Source: Candidatus Woesearchaeota archaeon (GTDB lineage: Archaea > Nanobdellota > Nanobdellia > Woesearchaeales > UBA583). Taken from it: a stretch of DNA of 44,033 nucleotides. Positions 18,921 to 30,581 of the stretch are shown one piece after another (positions within the stretch are counted from its first letter, which is position 1; every line of letters begins with the position of its first letter). Under the pieces are notes generated by a model that saw only the letters and a program-made list of their open reading frames with translations, made no database searches and had not been told where the DNA came from. The DNA is taken from assembly GCA_027858315.1 (NCBI GenBank), contig JAQICV010000038.1, positions 1 to 44,033 on the forward strand, written 5' to 3'. The translations under genes were made by a program, and so were the position numbers.

Positions 18921-18928
18921 TTATAAAG
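18921..18928 (-). promoter_or_regulatory. TATA box for tRNA-His
   Basis: CTTTATAA on the minus strand lies about 34 nt upstream of the mature tRNA 5' end, leaving a short precursor leader. Confidence 0.45.
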
Positions 18929-19063
18929 TTTTTGATAATTTATTATTCGAATAGTAATTATACCATTATAAACCTTTTTGTAATACTAACAAATATTTTT
19001 TAATTCTTATGTACACTCTCAAGAACAATAAAATTTAAATATGGTGAGGTATGCATTTGAGTT

Positions 19064-20470
19064 ATGAGTATATTTAGAGCATATGATATAAGAGGGATTT
19101 ACCCTTCAGAACTTTCAGAAAAAGATGCATATTTAATAGGTTATTACTTAGTTAAATATTTAAATTTAAAAGAGATAAAAATTGCACATGACTTAAGATT
19201 ATCTTTTGAAGCTATAACAAAATTTTTTATTCAAGGAGTTTTAGATGCAGGTTCCAAACCAATTTATTTAGGTGAATTATCTACGCCTGGTTTTTACTAT
19301 TCATTATTTGAAGGGGTGAATTCAGGAGTAATGATTACAGCATCACATAATTCCAAAGAGTATAATGGAATAAAAGTAATGAATAATATGGAAAGTTTTG
19401 ATTCAAGAAATGGAATGTTTGATTTAGAAAAGCTTGTGATTGAAGACAAAGATAATAAAATTGTAGAATTAAATCAAATTGAATCTGATTTAAATGATCT
19501 GTTTTTGGCGGATTTTTTAAAAGAAAATGAAGTCGAGTATTATTTAACTAAGGAAAACTATGTTAATTTTCTAAAAGACTATTATGATAAGATATTGGAT
19601 GAAGAAGAAAAAAAAGTTTTGGAAAATATCAAATTTTCTTTAGATTTTTCTTCAGGAGTCTCATCTTTAGGCGTTGTTCCTTTTTTAGAAAAAACTAAAT
19701 TAAATTATAATTTGTTAAATGAAAAACCTGATGGTAATTTTCCAGTTCATTCTCCAGACCCACTAAAAGCAAAAGAGTATCTATCTAAATTAAACTTAAA
19801 AGACAATTTATTTACTTGTGCTTTTGATGGGGATGGTGATAGAATAGTATTCTATGATGAAAATTCGAGGTTTATACTGCAAGATTATATAATTGCAATG
19901 TTTATAGATTATTATGTTTCTGAGGGAAGTAAAAGTTTTGTTTGTGACTTAAGGGAGTCAAGAGTTGCATTTGATATTGCAAAAGAAAATGATGTCACTT
20001 TAAAGCCTTTAAGAGTTGGAAGAAGTTTTTATCAAGACTTTTTAAAAGAACATTCGTGCATTTTTGGAGCAGAACTTTCAGGCCATATGTTTTTTAGAGA
20101 CTATCGAAATTTAGACAATCCTGATATAGCATTAATTATAATGTTAAAAATTGTATCTAAAGAATTATTAAAAGGTAATTATAATTTCAAATTTTCAGAT
20201 TTAGTTGTTAAATACAAAACTTATGAAAGGATTCAAGAGACTAATCTAAAAGTTAAAGATGCAGATAAAGTTTTAGAATTTCTAAAAAATAAATATGAAA
20301 AAAATCTTGTCATGGAAATTGACGGGTATTCATTTGATTTAGGAGATTATTGGTTCAATGTTAGGAAATCAAATACTGAGCCTATAATTAGGATAAATCT
20401 TGAAGGGAAAGATAAAACAAAAACTCAAGAAGAATTTGACAATTTAATTAAATTTATTAATTCTGTTTAA
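19064..20470 (+). CDS. Phosphomannomutase/phosphoglucomutase (alpha-D-phosphohexomutase)
   Basis: The enzyme interconverts hexose 1- and 6-phosphates to feed nucleotide-sugar synthesis for glycans. In the 468-residue protein the phosphoserine loop ITASHN has Ser94, the metal loop DGDGDR is at 255-260, the sugar-binding loop is GAELSGHM, and the phosphate-binding RKSNTEP is near the C-terminus. All four family domains are present and the length is standard. Mannose or glucose preference cannot be assigned. A TTTAAATA-like box (about 19033-19040) ends 24 nt before the ATG. Confidence 0.92.
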   Translation: MSIFRAYDIRGIYPSELSEKDAYLIGYYLVKYLNLKEIKIAHDLRLSFEAITKFFIQGVLDAGSKPIYLGELSTPGFYYSLFEGVNSGVMITASHNSKEYNGIKVMNNMESFDSRNGMFDLEKLVIEDKDNKIVELNQIESDLNDLFLADFLKENEVEYYLTKENYVNFLKDYYDKILDEEEKKVLENIKFSLDFSSGVSSLGVVPFLEKTKLNYNLLNEKPDGNFPVHSPDPLKAKEYLSKLNLKDNLFTCAFDGDGDRIVFYDENSRFILQDYIIAMFIDYYVSEGSKSFVCDLRESRVAFDIAKENDVTLKPLRVGRSFYQDFLKEHSCIFGAELSGHMFFRDYRNLDNPDIALIIMLKIVSKELLKGNYNFKFSDLVVKYKTYERIQETNLKVKDADKVLEFLKNKYEKNLVMEIDGYSFDLGDYWFNVRKSNTEPIIRINLEGKDKTKTQEEFDNLIKFINSV

Positions 20471-20500
20471 TCTTTAAATTAACTACTCTCAAAAACAAAA

Positions 20501-20508
20501 TTTATAAA
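20501..20508 (+). promoter_or_regulatory. TATA box for the uL1-uL10-P1 operon
   Basis: TTTATAAA lies 71 bases before the uL1 ATG, so this transcript has a leader of about 45-50 nt, unlike most genes here. Confidence 0.55.
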
Positions 20509-20545
20509 GGAGTTTTAATTCTTATTTACTATCTACTCTGTTAGA

Positions 20546-20565
20546 CTATAGTGATTAATCTATAG
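20546..20565 (+). promoter_or_regulatory. Leader hairpin before uL1
   Basis: Two CTATAG hexamers (20546-20551 and 20560-20565) are self-complementary and can form a 6-bp stem with an 8-nt loop just upstream of the uL1 start. Archaeal uL1 is known to repress its own mRNA in methanogens; whether this stem is the target is an inference. Confidence 0.35.
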
Positions 20566-20578
20566 GAAGAGATTAAAA

Positions 20579-21229
20579 ATGGACATAAAAACTATATCAC
20601 AAAAAATAATTGAGGCTAGAGAAGCTTCAAAGAAAAGAAATTTTACTCAAACTTTTGATCTTATCATAAATCTTCAAAACTTAGATTTAAGAAAACCTGA
20701 TCACAAAGTAGATATTGGTGTAAATTTAGATTGTCAAGCAAAAGACAAAAAGTATACTATTGTCGCTGTTATTGATCATGCTATTTCTGGTGCTGAAGAA
20801 ATCTTTGATAAAGTAATTTACAATGATGAACTTGCTGCTATGAAAGGAAATATGCAAGAAATTAGGAAAATAACTCAAGGCTACGATAAATTTGTAGTTC
20901 AAATGAATGTTATGCCTCAATTTGCTCAGATTTTAGGTAGGTACTTAGGTCCTATGAATAAAATGCCTTCACCTAAATTAGGTATGGTAATTAGTCCTAA
21001 AACTCCTTTAGCTGAATTATATGCTAAACTTCAAACAGTTGTTTTATTACAAACTAAAAAGAACTTAGTTCTACAAGTAGCAATTGGTTCTGAGAAGGAA
21101 TCTGATGAAGTAATTGCAAAGAACATTGTTCATTTAAGGGAAGCTTTAATTCATGTACTTCCAGGTCATCAAAACAATCTAAAAGATATTAGATTGAAAT
21201 TAACTATGGGTAACTCGGTGGTGCTATAA
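20579..21229 (+). CDS. rpl1: Large-subunit ribosomal protein uL1
   Basis: The 216-residue archaeal-length uL1 forms the mobile L1 stalk by binding 23S rRNA. Recognisable features are the N-terminal FDLIINLQNLDLRKPDHKVD and the conserved LGPMNKMPSPKLG loop. It starts at ATG 20579, the first gene of an operon with uL10 (1-base gap) and P1. uL11, often upstream in archaea, is absent. The leader carries a hairpin that might allow autoregulation. Confidence 0.96.
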   Translation: MDIKTISQKIIEAREASKKRNFTQTFDLIINLQNLDLRKPDHKVDIGVNLDCQAKDKKYTIVAVIDHAISGAEEIFDKVIYNDELAAMKGNMQEIRKITQGYDKFVVQMNVMPQFAQILGRYLGPMNKMPSPKLGMVISPKTPLAELYAKLQTVVLLQTKKNLVLQVAIGSEKESDEVIAKNIVHLREALIHVLPGHQNNLKDIRLKLTMGNSVVL

Positions 21230-21230
21230 A

Positions 21231-22235
21231 ATGGTAGAAGTAAAATATCGACCAAAAATTAGTCCTAGAAATGAAGTATTCGCTGATAAGATTAGAACAT
21301 TTGCAAAAAAATACTCAATTGTTGGAGTATTAGATGTTGAAGGATTACCTGCTCCTCAATTCCAAAGAATTAGAGCTTCATTAAAGAAAAATGCTGAGGT
21401 TCTTATTGTTAAGAAAAACTTAATTAAATTAGTATTAGGTGAGTTAGAGAAAACTTATCCTGGTATTAAAAATCTTGAGAATAGTATGCAAGGTATTGTT
21501 GGTTTAGTTTTCACAAATGATAATCCTTTCACATTATACAAATTTGTGAAGAAGAATAAATCTTCTGCTCCTGCTAAAGCTGGTTCAATTGCTCTGGGTC
21601 CAATTGTAGTTCCTGCTGGTCCTACAAGTTTTGCTCCAGGTCCAATTATTGGTGAATTAGGAGCTTTTAAGATTAAAGCTGGAATTAATGCTGGAAAAGT
21701 AGAGATTAAAGAAGATTCACCTGTAGCAAAAGAAGGAGATGTTATCTCTGGAGCTTTAGCTGCTATTCTTACTAGATTAGGAATTGAACCAATGGAAGTT
21801 GGTTTAAACATTAAATCAATTTATGAAGATGGTACTATTTATACTAGAAGTGTTTTAGATGTTGATGAAGATGCAATTCTTGCAGATATGAGAACTTTGG
21901 CTTCAAATGCAGCAAAACTTGCTTATGGTCTAAATTATGTGACTAAAGACAATATCTCTATGTTTATTGGGAAAGCTGCAAGAGATTCTTTAGGTCTTGG
22001 TGTTGGGATTGCATATCCTGCTGCTGGAACTTTAAGTAAATTATTTGCAAAAGCAAATGCTCAAATGTCTGGAGTAGCTTCACAGCTACCTGAAGATATT
22101 AGGCCTGCTGGATTAGCTACTGCTGCTCCAGTTGCAGCTGCAGGACAAGATTCTGCAAATGCTAATGAAGAGCCACAAAAAGAAGAGAAAAAACCTGAAG
22201 AGGACGCGTCAGCATCTTTAGGAGGTTTTTTCTAA
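21231..22235 (+). CDS. rplP0: Large-subunit ribosomal protein uL10 (P0)
   Basis: The 334-residue protein has an N-terminal rRNA-binding domain, the central archaeal/eukaryotic P0 insertion and an Ala-rich C-terminal region ending in an acidic tail and SLGGFF, where P1 dimers and translation factors bind. A GGTGGT element 8 bases before its ATG may serve as an internal ribosome-binding site, as expected for a downstream operon gene. The start at 21231 is one base past the uL1 stop. Confidence 0.95.
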   Translation: MVEVKYRPKISPRNEVFADKIRTFAKKYSIVGVLDVEGLPAPQFQRIRASLKKNAEVLIVKKNLIKLVLGELEKTYPGIKNLENSMQGIVGLVFTNDNPFTLYKFVKKNKSSAPAKAGSIALGPIVVPAGPTSFAPGPIIGELGAFKIKAGINAGKVEIKEDSPVAKEGDVISGALAAILTRLGIEPMEVGLNIKSIYEDGTIYTRSVLDVDEDAILADMRTLASNAAKLAYGLNYVTKDNISMFIGKAARDSLGLGVGIAYPAAGTLSKLFAKANAQMSGVASQLPEDIRPAGLATAAPVAAAGQDSANANEEPQKEEKKPEEDASASLGGFF

Positions 22236-22290
22236 GTATTTAATACAATCTTAATAATTAAGATTGTACAATTATGTGAGAAAAAAAAAA

Positions 22291-22581
22291 ATGGAATATA
22301 TTTATAGTGTAATGTTATTAAACAAAGCTGGAAAAGATGTTAGTGAAGCTAACGTGAGTGCAGTTTTAAAAGCTGCAGGTGTTACTGCTGATGCTGCTAA
22401 AGTTAAATCTTTAATTGCCGCATTAGATGGTGTTGATGTTGAGAAAGTAATTTCTGAAAGTTCATTCGCTGCTGCACCTGTTGTTGCTGCTGCTACTGCA
22501 CCTGTTGCAGAAGCTAAAGTTGAGAAAAAAGAAGAAGCGCCAGCTGTTGATGCAGCTGCAGGTTTAGGTTCATTATTTTAA
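22291..22581 (+). CDS. rpl12: Large-subunit ribosomal protein P1 (archaeal L12)
   Basis: The acidic stalk protein recruits elongation factors. I choose ATG 22291 (MEYIYSVML), giving 96 residues; the frame extends upstream to 22264 but P1 proteins start with M-x-Y-x-Y-x-x-x-L. The helical dimerisation domain is followed by an Ala/Glu/Lys hinge and the C-terminal AAGLGSLF motif that contacts GTPase factors. It is the third gene of the uL1 operon. Confidence 0.95.
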   Translation: MEYIYSVMLLNKAGKDVSEANVSAVLKAAGVTADAAKVKSLIAALDGVDVEKVISESSFAAAPVVAAATAPVAEAKVEKKEEAPAVDAAAGLGSLF

Positions 22582-22625
22582 TACACCTAAATTAAAAATT
22601 TTAATAAATTAATTTTTTGTAACAA

Positions 22626-23492
22626 ATGGGAAACGAGGCAATTCGAGAAGAATTGGAGAAAGTAAGAGCAGAAATACGAAAGCTCAAAACAGATTTTTCT
22701 AAAAGGAAAAAGGAAAAAGAGGATCACTTTACACAAGGTGAGGATTATTCTAAAGAAATCAACGAATTATATGAAGAAATTAAAAAAATTGAAGGTGAAA
22801 GTGGATTAGAAGTCATTAATACTGATTTAGAATCTAAAAAAGCTGAATATGTTGAATTCAAAGAAAAATTAGAAGAACTTGATAAAAAATTTGCAGATTT
22901 AAGAGATTCTACACAAAAAAAAGTAGAAAGACCTGCAGTTAAAACTATTTCAGTTGATAAAGCTCAAAAAGAGATTAAGAGTTTAGATTTGAAATTACAA
23001 ACACAAGTATTATCTTTAGATAAAGAATCAGAGTTAATTAAAAAAATTCAAGAGTTAAAAGGACAAATCTCTCAAGTTAAAGGAACTTCAGAAGATAATG
23101 GCGATTTTAATGATATTAAAAAAGATATTAATTCAATGAGAAGAAAATTCAATAATGTTGAAAAAAAAATTAGATCTTTATACAAACAAATTCGATTAAT
23201 TAGTAAAGAAAAAAAGAAAAGATATAAACGAATTGATGAATTAAGAGATTTAAAGAAAAAAGCATTTGAAGATTTTAGAGATAGTAAAAAAGTATACTCT
23301 ACAACAGGAAAAAGTTTAAAAGACTTATTCAAAAAAGAGAGTGATATTTTAGAAGAACTTGGAGAATCTCCTATGCAAAGGAAAAAAAGTATGGACAAAG
23401 AGATTAGACAAAAAAGGAAAGATGTTGAAGGTAAATTAATGAAAGAAGGAATTTTGACAACAGAAGACCTACTTATGTTCCAAAAACGATAG
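22626..23492 (+). CDS. Archaeal coiled-coil protein (COG1340-like)
   Basis: The 288-residue protein is almost wholly charged heptad-type coiled coil (many E/K/L repeats from about 5 to 240). It resembles the archaeal uncharacterised coiled-coil family COG1340, which often lies near ribosomal protein genes. It follows P1 by 44 bases and may share its transcript. No membrane segment is seen. Structural or scaffolding function is inferred only from the fold. Confidence 0.7.
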   Translation: MGNEAIREELEKVRAEIRKLKTDFSKRKKEKEDHFTQGEDYSKEINELYEEIKKIEGESGLEVINTDLESKKAEYVEFKEKLEELDKKFADLRDSTQKKVERPAVKTISVDKAQKEIKSLDLKLQTQVLSLDKESELIKKIQELKGQISQVKGTSEDNGDFNDIKKDINSMRRKFNNVEKKIRSLYKQIRLISKEKKKRYKRIDELRDLKKKAFEDFRDSKKVYSTTGKSLKDLFKKESDILEELGESPMQRKKSMDKEIRQKRKDVEGKLMKEGILTTEDLLMFQKR

Positions 23493-23541
23493 TTTTTGAT
23501 GTTTAAGAATTTTTAATTCTTATTATTCCAAAAACGATAGT
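23478..23541. repeat. 16-base direct repeat spanning the end of the coiled-coil gene
   Basis: TTCCAAAAACGATAGT occurs at 23478-23493 (the last codons of the gene) and again at 23526-23541. Between them, TAAGAATT/AATTCTTA (23504-23522) forms an 8-bp hairpin with a TTT loop that may mark the transcript end. Confidence 0.5.
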
Positions 23542-23674
23542 ATTTTGGTTCTTAGAAATTTTCTAAATTTCGACATTTTTTATAAATTATTTTAGTATTA
23601 ACATAATATTTTTGAGTATTTATTTTTAAATTATATACCGCAAGATTTAAATATGCAAATAGATGTAGATTTAT

Positions 23675-24316
23675 ATGTTATTCATGATTTTGTTTTTAGT
23701 TTTCTTAGGATTATTATTTTCATATTTTTTTTATACTGGATATTTCTTTCAATTTATATTACACAAGTATCGTGTCAAAAACTCATTTATTGAAGAATTC
23801 AACAAAAATGTTAAGGGAAGGTATGCATCCACATCTTACTTTGGTAATTCTCATAAATTAGTATCTAAGGCAGAATTTCACTCTTTTTCTAACAAACATA
23901 AAATCAATTTCAGTATGTGTCATAATATTGTCAGATTTAAAACTGCTGATTCGGAATGGGAAATATTTTTCAATTTAATAAAAGAAGGAGTTGGATTCAG
24001 AGAAGTTTTTAATTTAAGAGTATTTCCTCGTTCACACTTAATAAAATCTGAAGGAAATGTTGAAAAAAATTATAGTAGATTAAATGTATTTACAAACAAT
24101 AGTTATTTAACTAAAATTTTGGAGAAAGATACAATAGATAATTTGAAATGGTTAATAAGATATAATGGAGATATACTTTTAATTTCTCCAAATAACTTAC
24201 ACTTTAAAGCATTTTTAGATTCGCAAAAGTTAAATGTTGGTCGTGTAATGGATATGGTAAAAGCAATGAATAATATAAATTCTTCGATATATAAGGAGGA
24301 TGTAATTGAATATTGA
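23675..24316 (+). CDS. Membrane-anchored protein, unknown
   Basis: The 213-residue protein has an N-terminal transmembrane segment (about 2-24), then a soluble mixed domain without recognised motifs. A GATTTAAATATGC box near 23644-23655 lies about 20 nt before the ATG, supporting this start. The family is not recognised. Confidence 0.55.
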   Translation: MLFMILFLVFLGLLFSYFFYTGYFFQFILHKYRVKNSFIEEFNKNVKGRYASTSYFGNSHKLVSKAEFHSFSNKHKINFSMCHNIVRFKTADSEWEIFFNLIKEGVGFREVFNLRVFPRSHLIKSEGNVEKNYSRLNVFTNNSYLTKILEKDTIDNLKWLIRYNGDILLISPNNLHFKAFLDSQKLNVGRVMDMVKAMNNINSSIYKEDVIEY

Positions 24317-24329
24317 GCATTTCAATAGT

Positions 24330-24337
24330 TTTATAAA
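24330..24337 (+). promoter_or_regulatory. TATA box for the gene at 24360
   Basis: TTTATAAA, preceded by ATAG, ends 23 nt before ATG 24360. It favours this start over the upstream TTG at 24306. Confidence 0.55.
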
Positions 24338-24359
24338 CTTTTTTTACAATATTAATTTT

Positions 24360-24704
24360 ATGATAAAAAATTTATTTCTTTTTAAATCTAAAAAAAAAAT
24401 TAGATATTTTGAAGAATTTTTAGAAATTTCACGAGATAAAGATAAAAATTATAGGGTAACAATTTTTCCCGAAATAAGTAATAATCCTAATGAGGAGACT
24501 ATTAATTATATGGTATCTGTTTATAATGAAAAAGGAACTAAAGCTTCATTTGGAATTAAAACTGTAATGGTTAAAATTATGGATGAAAGATCGGAGAAAT
24601 TAATAAAAGTAGCATTCAAAGAAATGAATGATACTGCAATAGAGTATAAAAAAATTGCTGAAATGAATGGATTCAGAGTAAATTTGAAATTACTTGAAGA
24701 TTAA
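24360..24704 (+). CDS. Small soluble protein, unknown
   Basis: I start the gene at ATG 24360 (MIKNLFLF), 114 residues, because the TATA box at 24330-24337 is at leaderless distance. The longer TTG-started frame would contain this promoter. The protein is charged, with a Lys-rich N-terminus and an alternating beta/alpha pattern and no recognised motif. It precedes the FttA gene, which has its own promoter. Confidence 0.55.
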   Translation: MIKNLFLFKSKKKIRYFEEFLEISRDKDKNYRVTIFPEISNNPNEETINYMVSVYNEKGTKASFGIKTVMVKIMDERSEKLIKVAFKEMNDTAIEYKKIAEMNGFRVNLKLLED

Positions 24705-24722
24705 TTTGGAAATTTCAAAAGA

Positions 24723-24730
24723 TTTATAAA
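24723..24730 (+). promoter_or_regulatory. TATA box for fttA
   Basis: TTTATAAA lies 87 bases before the fttA ATG, so the transcript carries a leader of about 60-65 nt. Confidence 0.55.
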
Positions 24731-24755
24731 TAATTCATACTATCTATAATATAAG

Positions 24756-24808
24756 AGTTGTTAAATATATCTTAGTTCTTTTAACAACTGAAATCTTATG
24801 AGATTTTA
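24756..24808 (+). promoter_or_regulatory. Two-hairpin leader of the fttA gene
   Basis: AGTTGTTAAA (24756-24765) and TTTAACAACT (24782-24791) are a perfect 10-bp inverted repeat with a 16-nt loop. Immediately after, AAATCT (24793-24798) and AGATTT (24803-24808) make a 6-bp stem with a TATG loop, followed by a U-rich stretch up to the ATG at 24818. It looks like an attenuator-style leader. Function is inferred. Confidence 0.5.
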
Positions 24809-24817
24809 ATTTTAAGA

Positions 24818-26731
24818 ATGGTAAAAATATTAGATGAAATTATGAAAGAATTGCCTAAAGATAAAATTAGTTCAGTAGAATTTGAAGCTGCAAATATTGT
24901 AGTTTACACTAATAATGCTGAATTTTTATTTAAAGGTAGAGATAAAATTAGAACAATTGTTTCTAAATTTAAAAAAAGAATAGAGTTAAGGGCCGATAAT
25001 TCCTTATTGCTTGAAATAGAAAAAGCTAAAGAAGAAATTATGAAAATTTTAAGCAATGTTCAAGTTGGAGGTTTCAAATTTGATACTGCAAGATCTAAAT
25101 TAATTATTGAAGTAGATAATGTTGGTGCAGCAGTAGGAAAAGAAGGTGCAAATCTTAAAGAGATTCAAAGAAAAACTATGTGGTCAGTAGTGGTTAAGAG
25201 AATTCCTCCATTAAGAAGTAAAGTTGTTGATGCAATGAGAGCTGTAGAATTTCAAGAATCCGAATATAGGAGAAAATTTTTGAATAGAGTTGGAAAAAGA
25301 ATTTATGGTGGTTGGACTAGAGGAAAAATCAAAGGTTGGTCAAGAATTACTATTTTAGGCGGAGGCTCACAAATTGGAAGGTCTGCAATATACTTGCAAA
25401 CTACTGAATCTAGAATTTTATTTGATTGTGGTATTGATCCTTCAGTAGATTTTGGAAACCCTGCAGAATTCCCTCATTTAGAATCTCCTGAATTCAGGTT
25501 AGAAGATGTTGATGCGATAGTAATTTCTCATGCTCATATGGATCACTGTGGTCTTTTACCATATTTATATAGAATTGGCTACAAGGGACCAGTTTATTGT
25601 ACTGAACCTACAAGAGATATAATGGCGCTTTCACAAACTGATTTCATAAAAATAATGACTTCAAATTCAGGAGTAAGTCCTATTTACAAAGTTGAAGATA
25701 TAAAAGAGATGATTAAACATGTAATTCCTCTTGATTATAATGAAGTAACTGATATTGCTCCAGATGTGAGACTTACATTTTATAATGCCGGTCATATTTT
25801 AGGAAGTGCATTTTGTCATGTAAATATAGGTAATGGGTCTCATAATTTCATGTATACTGGAGACTTTAATTATAGTTATAAGCAAAGACTTCTAAATGCT
25901 GCAGTAACTGAATTCCCAAGACTTGAGAGTATGATGATGGAATGTACTAATGCAGGTCCAAAAGATTATTCTATGAAAAGAGAAGAAGCAGAAGAAGAAT
26001 TTTTAAAAATTTTAATTGATGCATATGTAAAAAAATCTAAAATTCTAATTCCAGTATTTGGAATTGGAAGATCTCAAGAAATGCTTTTAACAATTGAGAA
26101 TTTAATTAGGGAAGGTAGATTGCCTGAAGATTTAAAAGTATATATTGATGGAATGGTTGGTGAAGTGACTGCAATTCATACTGCTTATCCTGAATATTTA
26201 AATAAAAATATCAAAGGGAGAATATTAAAAGGTGACAATCCATTTACTATTCCTAATTTTATTCAAATAGGTTCTGGAAAAGAAAGACAACAAGTTTTTG
26301 ATAGTACTGAGTGTGCAATTGTTCTTGCAACTTCGGGTATGCTTAATGGAGGAACATCAGTAGAATATTTTAAGAATTTTGCTGAGTCTGAAAACAATGG
26401 TATTGTATTTGTTGGTTATCAAGCAGAAGGAACATTAGGTAGAAGAATTAAGAATGGGGAGAAAGATATTTTATTATCAAATACTGGTAGTGCTGATGAT
26501 AGAATTAAAGTAAATTTTCAAGTGTATAGTATGCATGGTGCATTTTCTGGACACTCTGATATAGGAGCAAATAGAAGGTTTTTATCAAACCTTTCAGTAA
26601 AACCTAAAAAAGTAATATTAAATCATGGTGAATTATCTAAAATTCATTCTTTCTCAGATAATGTTAAAAAATTATTAGGGAATGTTAAAGTTTACACTCC
26701 TGAAAATTTAGAGAGTATTAGACTCCAATGA
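24818..26731 (+). CDS. fttA: aCPSF1/FttA, KH-domain beta-CASP transcription termination endonuclease
   Basis: aCPSF1/FttA cleaves nascent RNA at U-rich sites and terminates transcription in Archaea. The 637-residue protein has the two N-terminal KH-like domains (about 1-140, including VGAAVGKEGANLKEIQ). The MBL core has HAHMDH at 238-243, NAGHILGSA and YTGDFNY. The beta-CASP region has PVFGIGRSQE, GYQAEGTLGRRI, SMHGAFSGHSD (His579) and LNHGE. The length matches the family. It is the paralogue of RNase J encoded at 185-1555 but has the KH extension. The rRNA promoter region follows it. Confidence 0.96.
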   Translation: MVKILDEIMKELPKDKISSVEFEAANIVVYTNNAEFLFKGRDKIRTIVSKFKKRIELRADNSLLLEIEKAKEEIMKILSNVQVGGFKFDTARSKLIIEVDNVGAAVGKEGANLKEIQRKTMWSVVVKRIPPLRSKVVDAMRAVEFQESEYRRKFLNRVGKRIYGGWTRGKIKGWSRITILGGGSQIGRSAIYLQTTESRILFDCGIDPSVDFGNPAEFPHLESPEFRLEDVDAIVISHAHMDHCGLLPYLYRIGYKGPVYCTEPTRDIMALSQTDFIKIMTSNSGVSPIYKVEDIKEMIKHVIPLDYNEVTDIAPDVRLTFYNAGHILGSAFCHVNIGNGSHNFMYTGDFNYSYKQRLLNAAVTEFPRLESMMMECTNAGPKDYSMKREEAEEEFLKILIDAYVKKSKILIPVFGIGRSQEMLLTIENLIREGRLPEDLKVYIDGMVGEVTAIHTAYPEYLNKNIKGRILKGDNPFTIPNFIQIGSGKERQQVFDSTECAIVLATSGMLNGGTSVEYFKNFAESENNGIVFVGYQAEGTLGRRIKNGEKDILLSNTGSADDRIKVNFQVYSMHGAFSGHSDIGANRRFLSNLSVKPKKVILNHGELSKIHSFSDNVKKLLGNVKVYTPENLESIRLQ

Positions 26732-27093
26732 TATTTTTATCTATCCTTTTTTATTTCTTATTTGTTAAATTCTATCTTTAAAATACTTATTGTCTACTAA
26801 TGGCGTTTGTTTAGTATTCATTGGTCTGACTTGTCCTTAGATGAGTGATTATTTGTTTTGTGACTAAATATTCATTACTGATTAATATTATAATGAGGTT
26901 AATCCTCTCATATATCATATTCTTTTTTAGTTTAGATATTATATGTTAACATATGTTTTTATTCCTTATCTCAAGAGTTCAACATCCCTTTTTAAAGATT
27001 CGTATGGGCGAATTTACACACCATGAAAATCTTTATAAAGGGTTATTCATTCATTTAAGTTATGCCTGCACATCGGTAGGCGTTAATTAGATT
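26732..27093. other. Gene-free interval before tRNA-Ala
   Basis: This 360-base AT-rich stretch has no convincing ORF. It contains an ATGAGG...CCTC small hairpin (about 26893-26906), a 14-base TATAATGAGGTTAA copy (26889-26902) also found in the 23S processing stem at 27231-27244, and the rRNA promoter near 27032. No 16S rRNA is present. Confidence 0.6.
27032..27039 (+). promoter_or_regulatory. TATA box for the tRNA-Ala/23S transcript
   Basis: TTTATAAA about 55 bases upstream of tRNA-Ala, followed by a GC-richer leader with a GCCT/AGGC stem (27063-27081). It is the only strong promoter before the rRNA unit. Confidence 0.55.
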
Positions 27094-27167
<74 letters not shown>

Positions 27168-27237
27168 CTTGAGTGCAGTACCATAGCATAGCTGTGGTGC
27201 GAAGAACGGAAGTATTCTCTTAGGAGAATATATAATG

Positions 27238-27265
27238 AGGTTAAATAATGAAATTGTCTTTAATT
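27238..27265 (+). other. 23S processing stem, 5' strand
   Basis: AGGTTAAATAATGAAATTG (27238-27256), one bulged T, then CTTTAATT pair with 30144-30170 downstream of the 23S gene: 19 + 8 base pairs. A separate hairpin GGAATAC-ATT-GTATTCC lies inside it at 27273-27289. Confidence 0.8.
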
Positions 27266-27302
27266 CCTACTTGGAATACATTGTATTCCTAGTATAAATA
27301 AT

Positions 27303-30142
<2,840 letters not shown>

Positions 30143-30143
30143 G

Positions 30144-30170
30144 AATTAAAGCAATTTCATTATTTAACCT
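30144..30170 (+). other. 23S processing stem, 3' strand
   Basis: Complement of 27238-27265 apart from one bulged base. It ends just after the 23S gene and shows that the mature 23S is excised from a long helix. Confidence 0.8.
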
Positions 30171-30581
30171 TAAGTTCTGCAACTTAATCACTCAATAAAT
30201 TTTTTTTACATACAAATAATCACTAAACACTAAATTTTACTATATTTAATTATAAATAAACTAAAACTAGAGTTAGAATTCTTACTATATTTCAACTAAA
30301 TTGAAATGTGCTAAAAATTGGATTAACACTTCTTACTATATAATTGATTTTACTATCAAGAAAAGTATGTTTTGTACATGTATTTCTATACAAAAATTGA
30401 GTTTTTGCAAAATTTTACTATAAATTAAAGTATTTTAGAAGCTAATTTTACAATTCTTACGATGTTTACTATTCATTTTATTAGTTTAAGTAGCTAATAT
30501 ATTGTTCAAACATCTTATGAATTAAAATTAACACTTTTAAAATGTAGATATTTTTATAAAAAACAAAAGTATTTTTAGTAT
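30171..30581. other. Gene-free AT-rich interval after 23S with repeated TTACTAT motifs
   Basis: No ORF, tRNA or 5S rRNA is recognisable. Seven TTACTAT-like copies occur at 30237, 30282, 30333, 30350, 30415, 30457 (TTACGATG) and 30466. A T8 run at 30200-30207 may be an rRNA terminator. A TTTATAAA box at 30553-30560 serves the next gene. Confidence 0.5.
30553..30560 (+). promoter_or_regulatory. TATA box for the gene at 30582
   Basis: TTTATAAA ends 22 nt before ATG 30582. Confidence 0.5.

Noticed and set aside
23504-23541. Possible CRISPR-like or tandem repeat after the coiled-coil gene
   Set aside because: Only two copies of a 16-mer with one short gap; no array. No CRISPR array or cas gene is seen in the window.
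24306-24359. TTG start with an upstream GGAGGAT for the 24704 gene
   Set aside because: The GGAGGAT is coding sequence of the previous gene, and the TATA box at 24330-24337 would lie inside this extension; ATG 24360 fits better.
26820-26910. C/D-box guide RNA
   Set aside because: CTGA and ATGA-like boxes occur, but the spacing and box pairs are not convincing in such AT-rich sequence.
30171-30581. 5S rRNA after 23S
   Set aside because: No 120-base GC-richer segment or conserved 5S loops; the interval is AT-rich with only short motifs.
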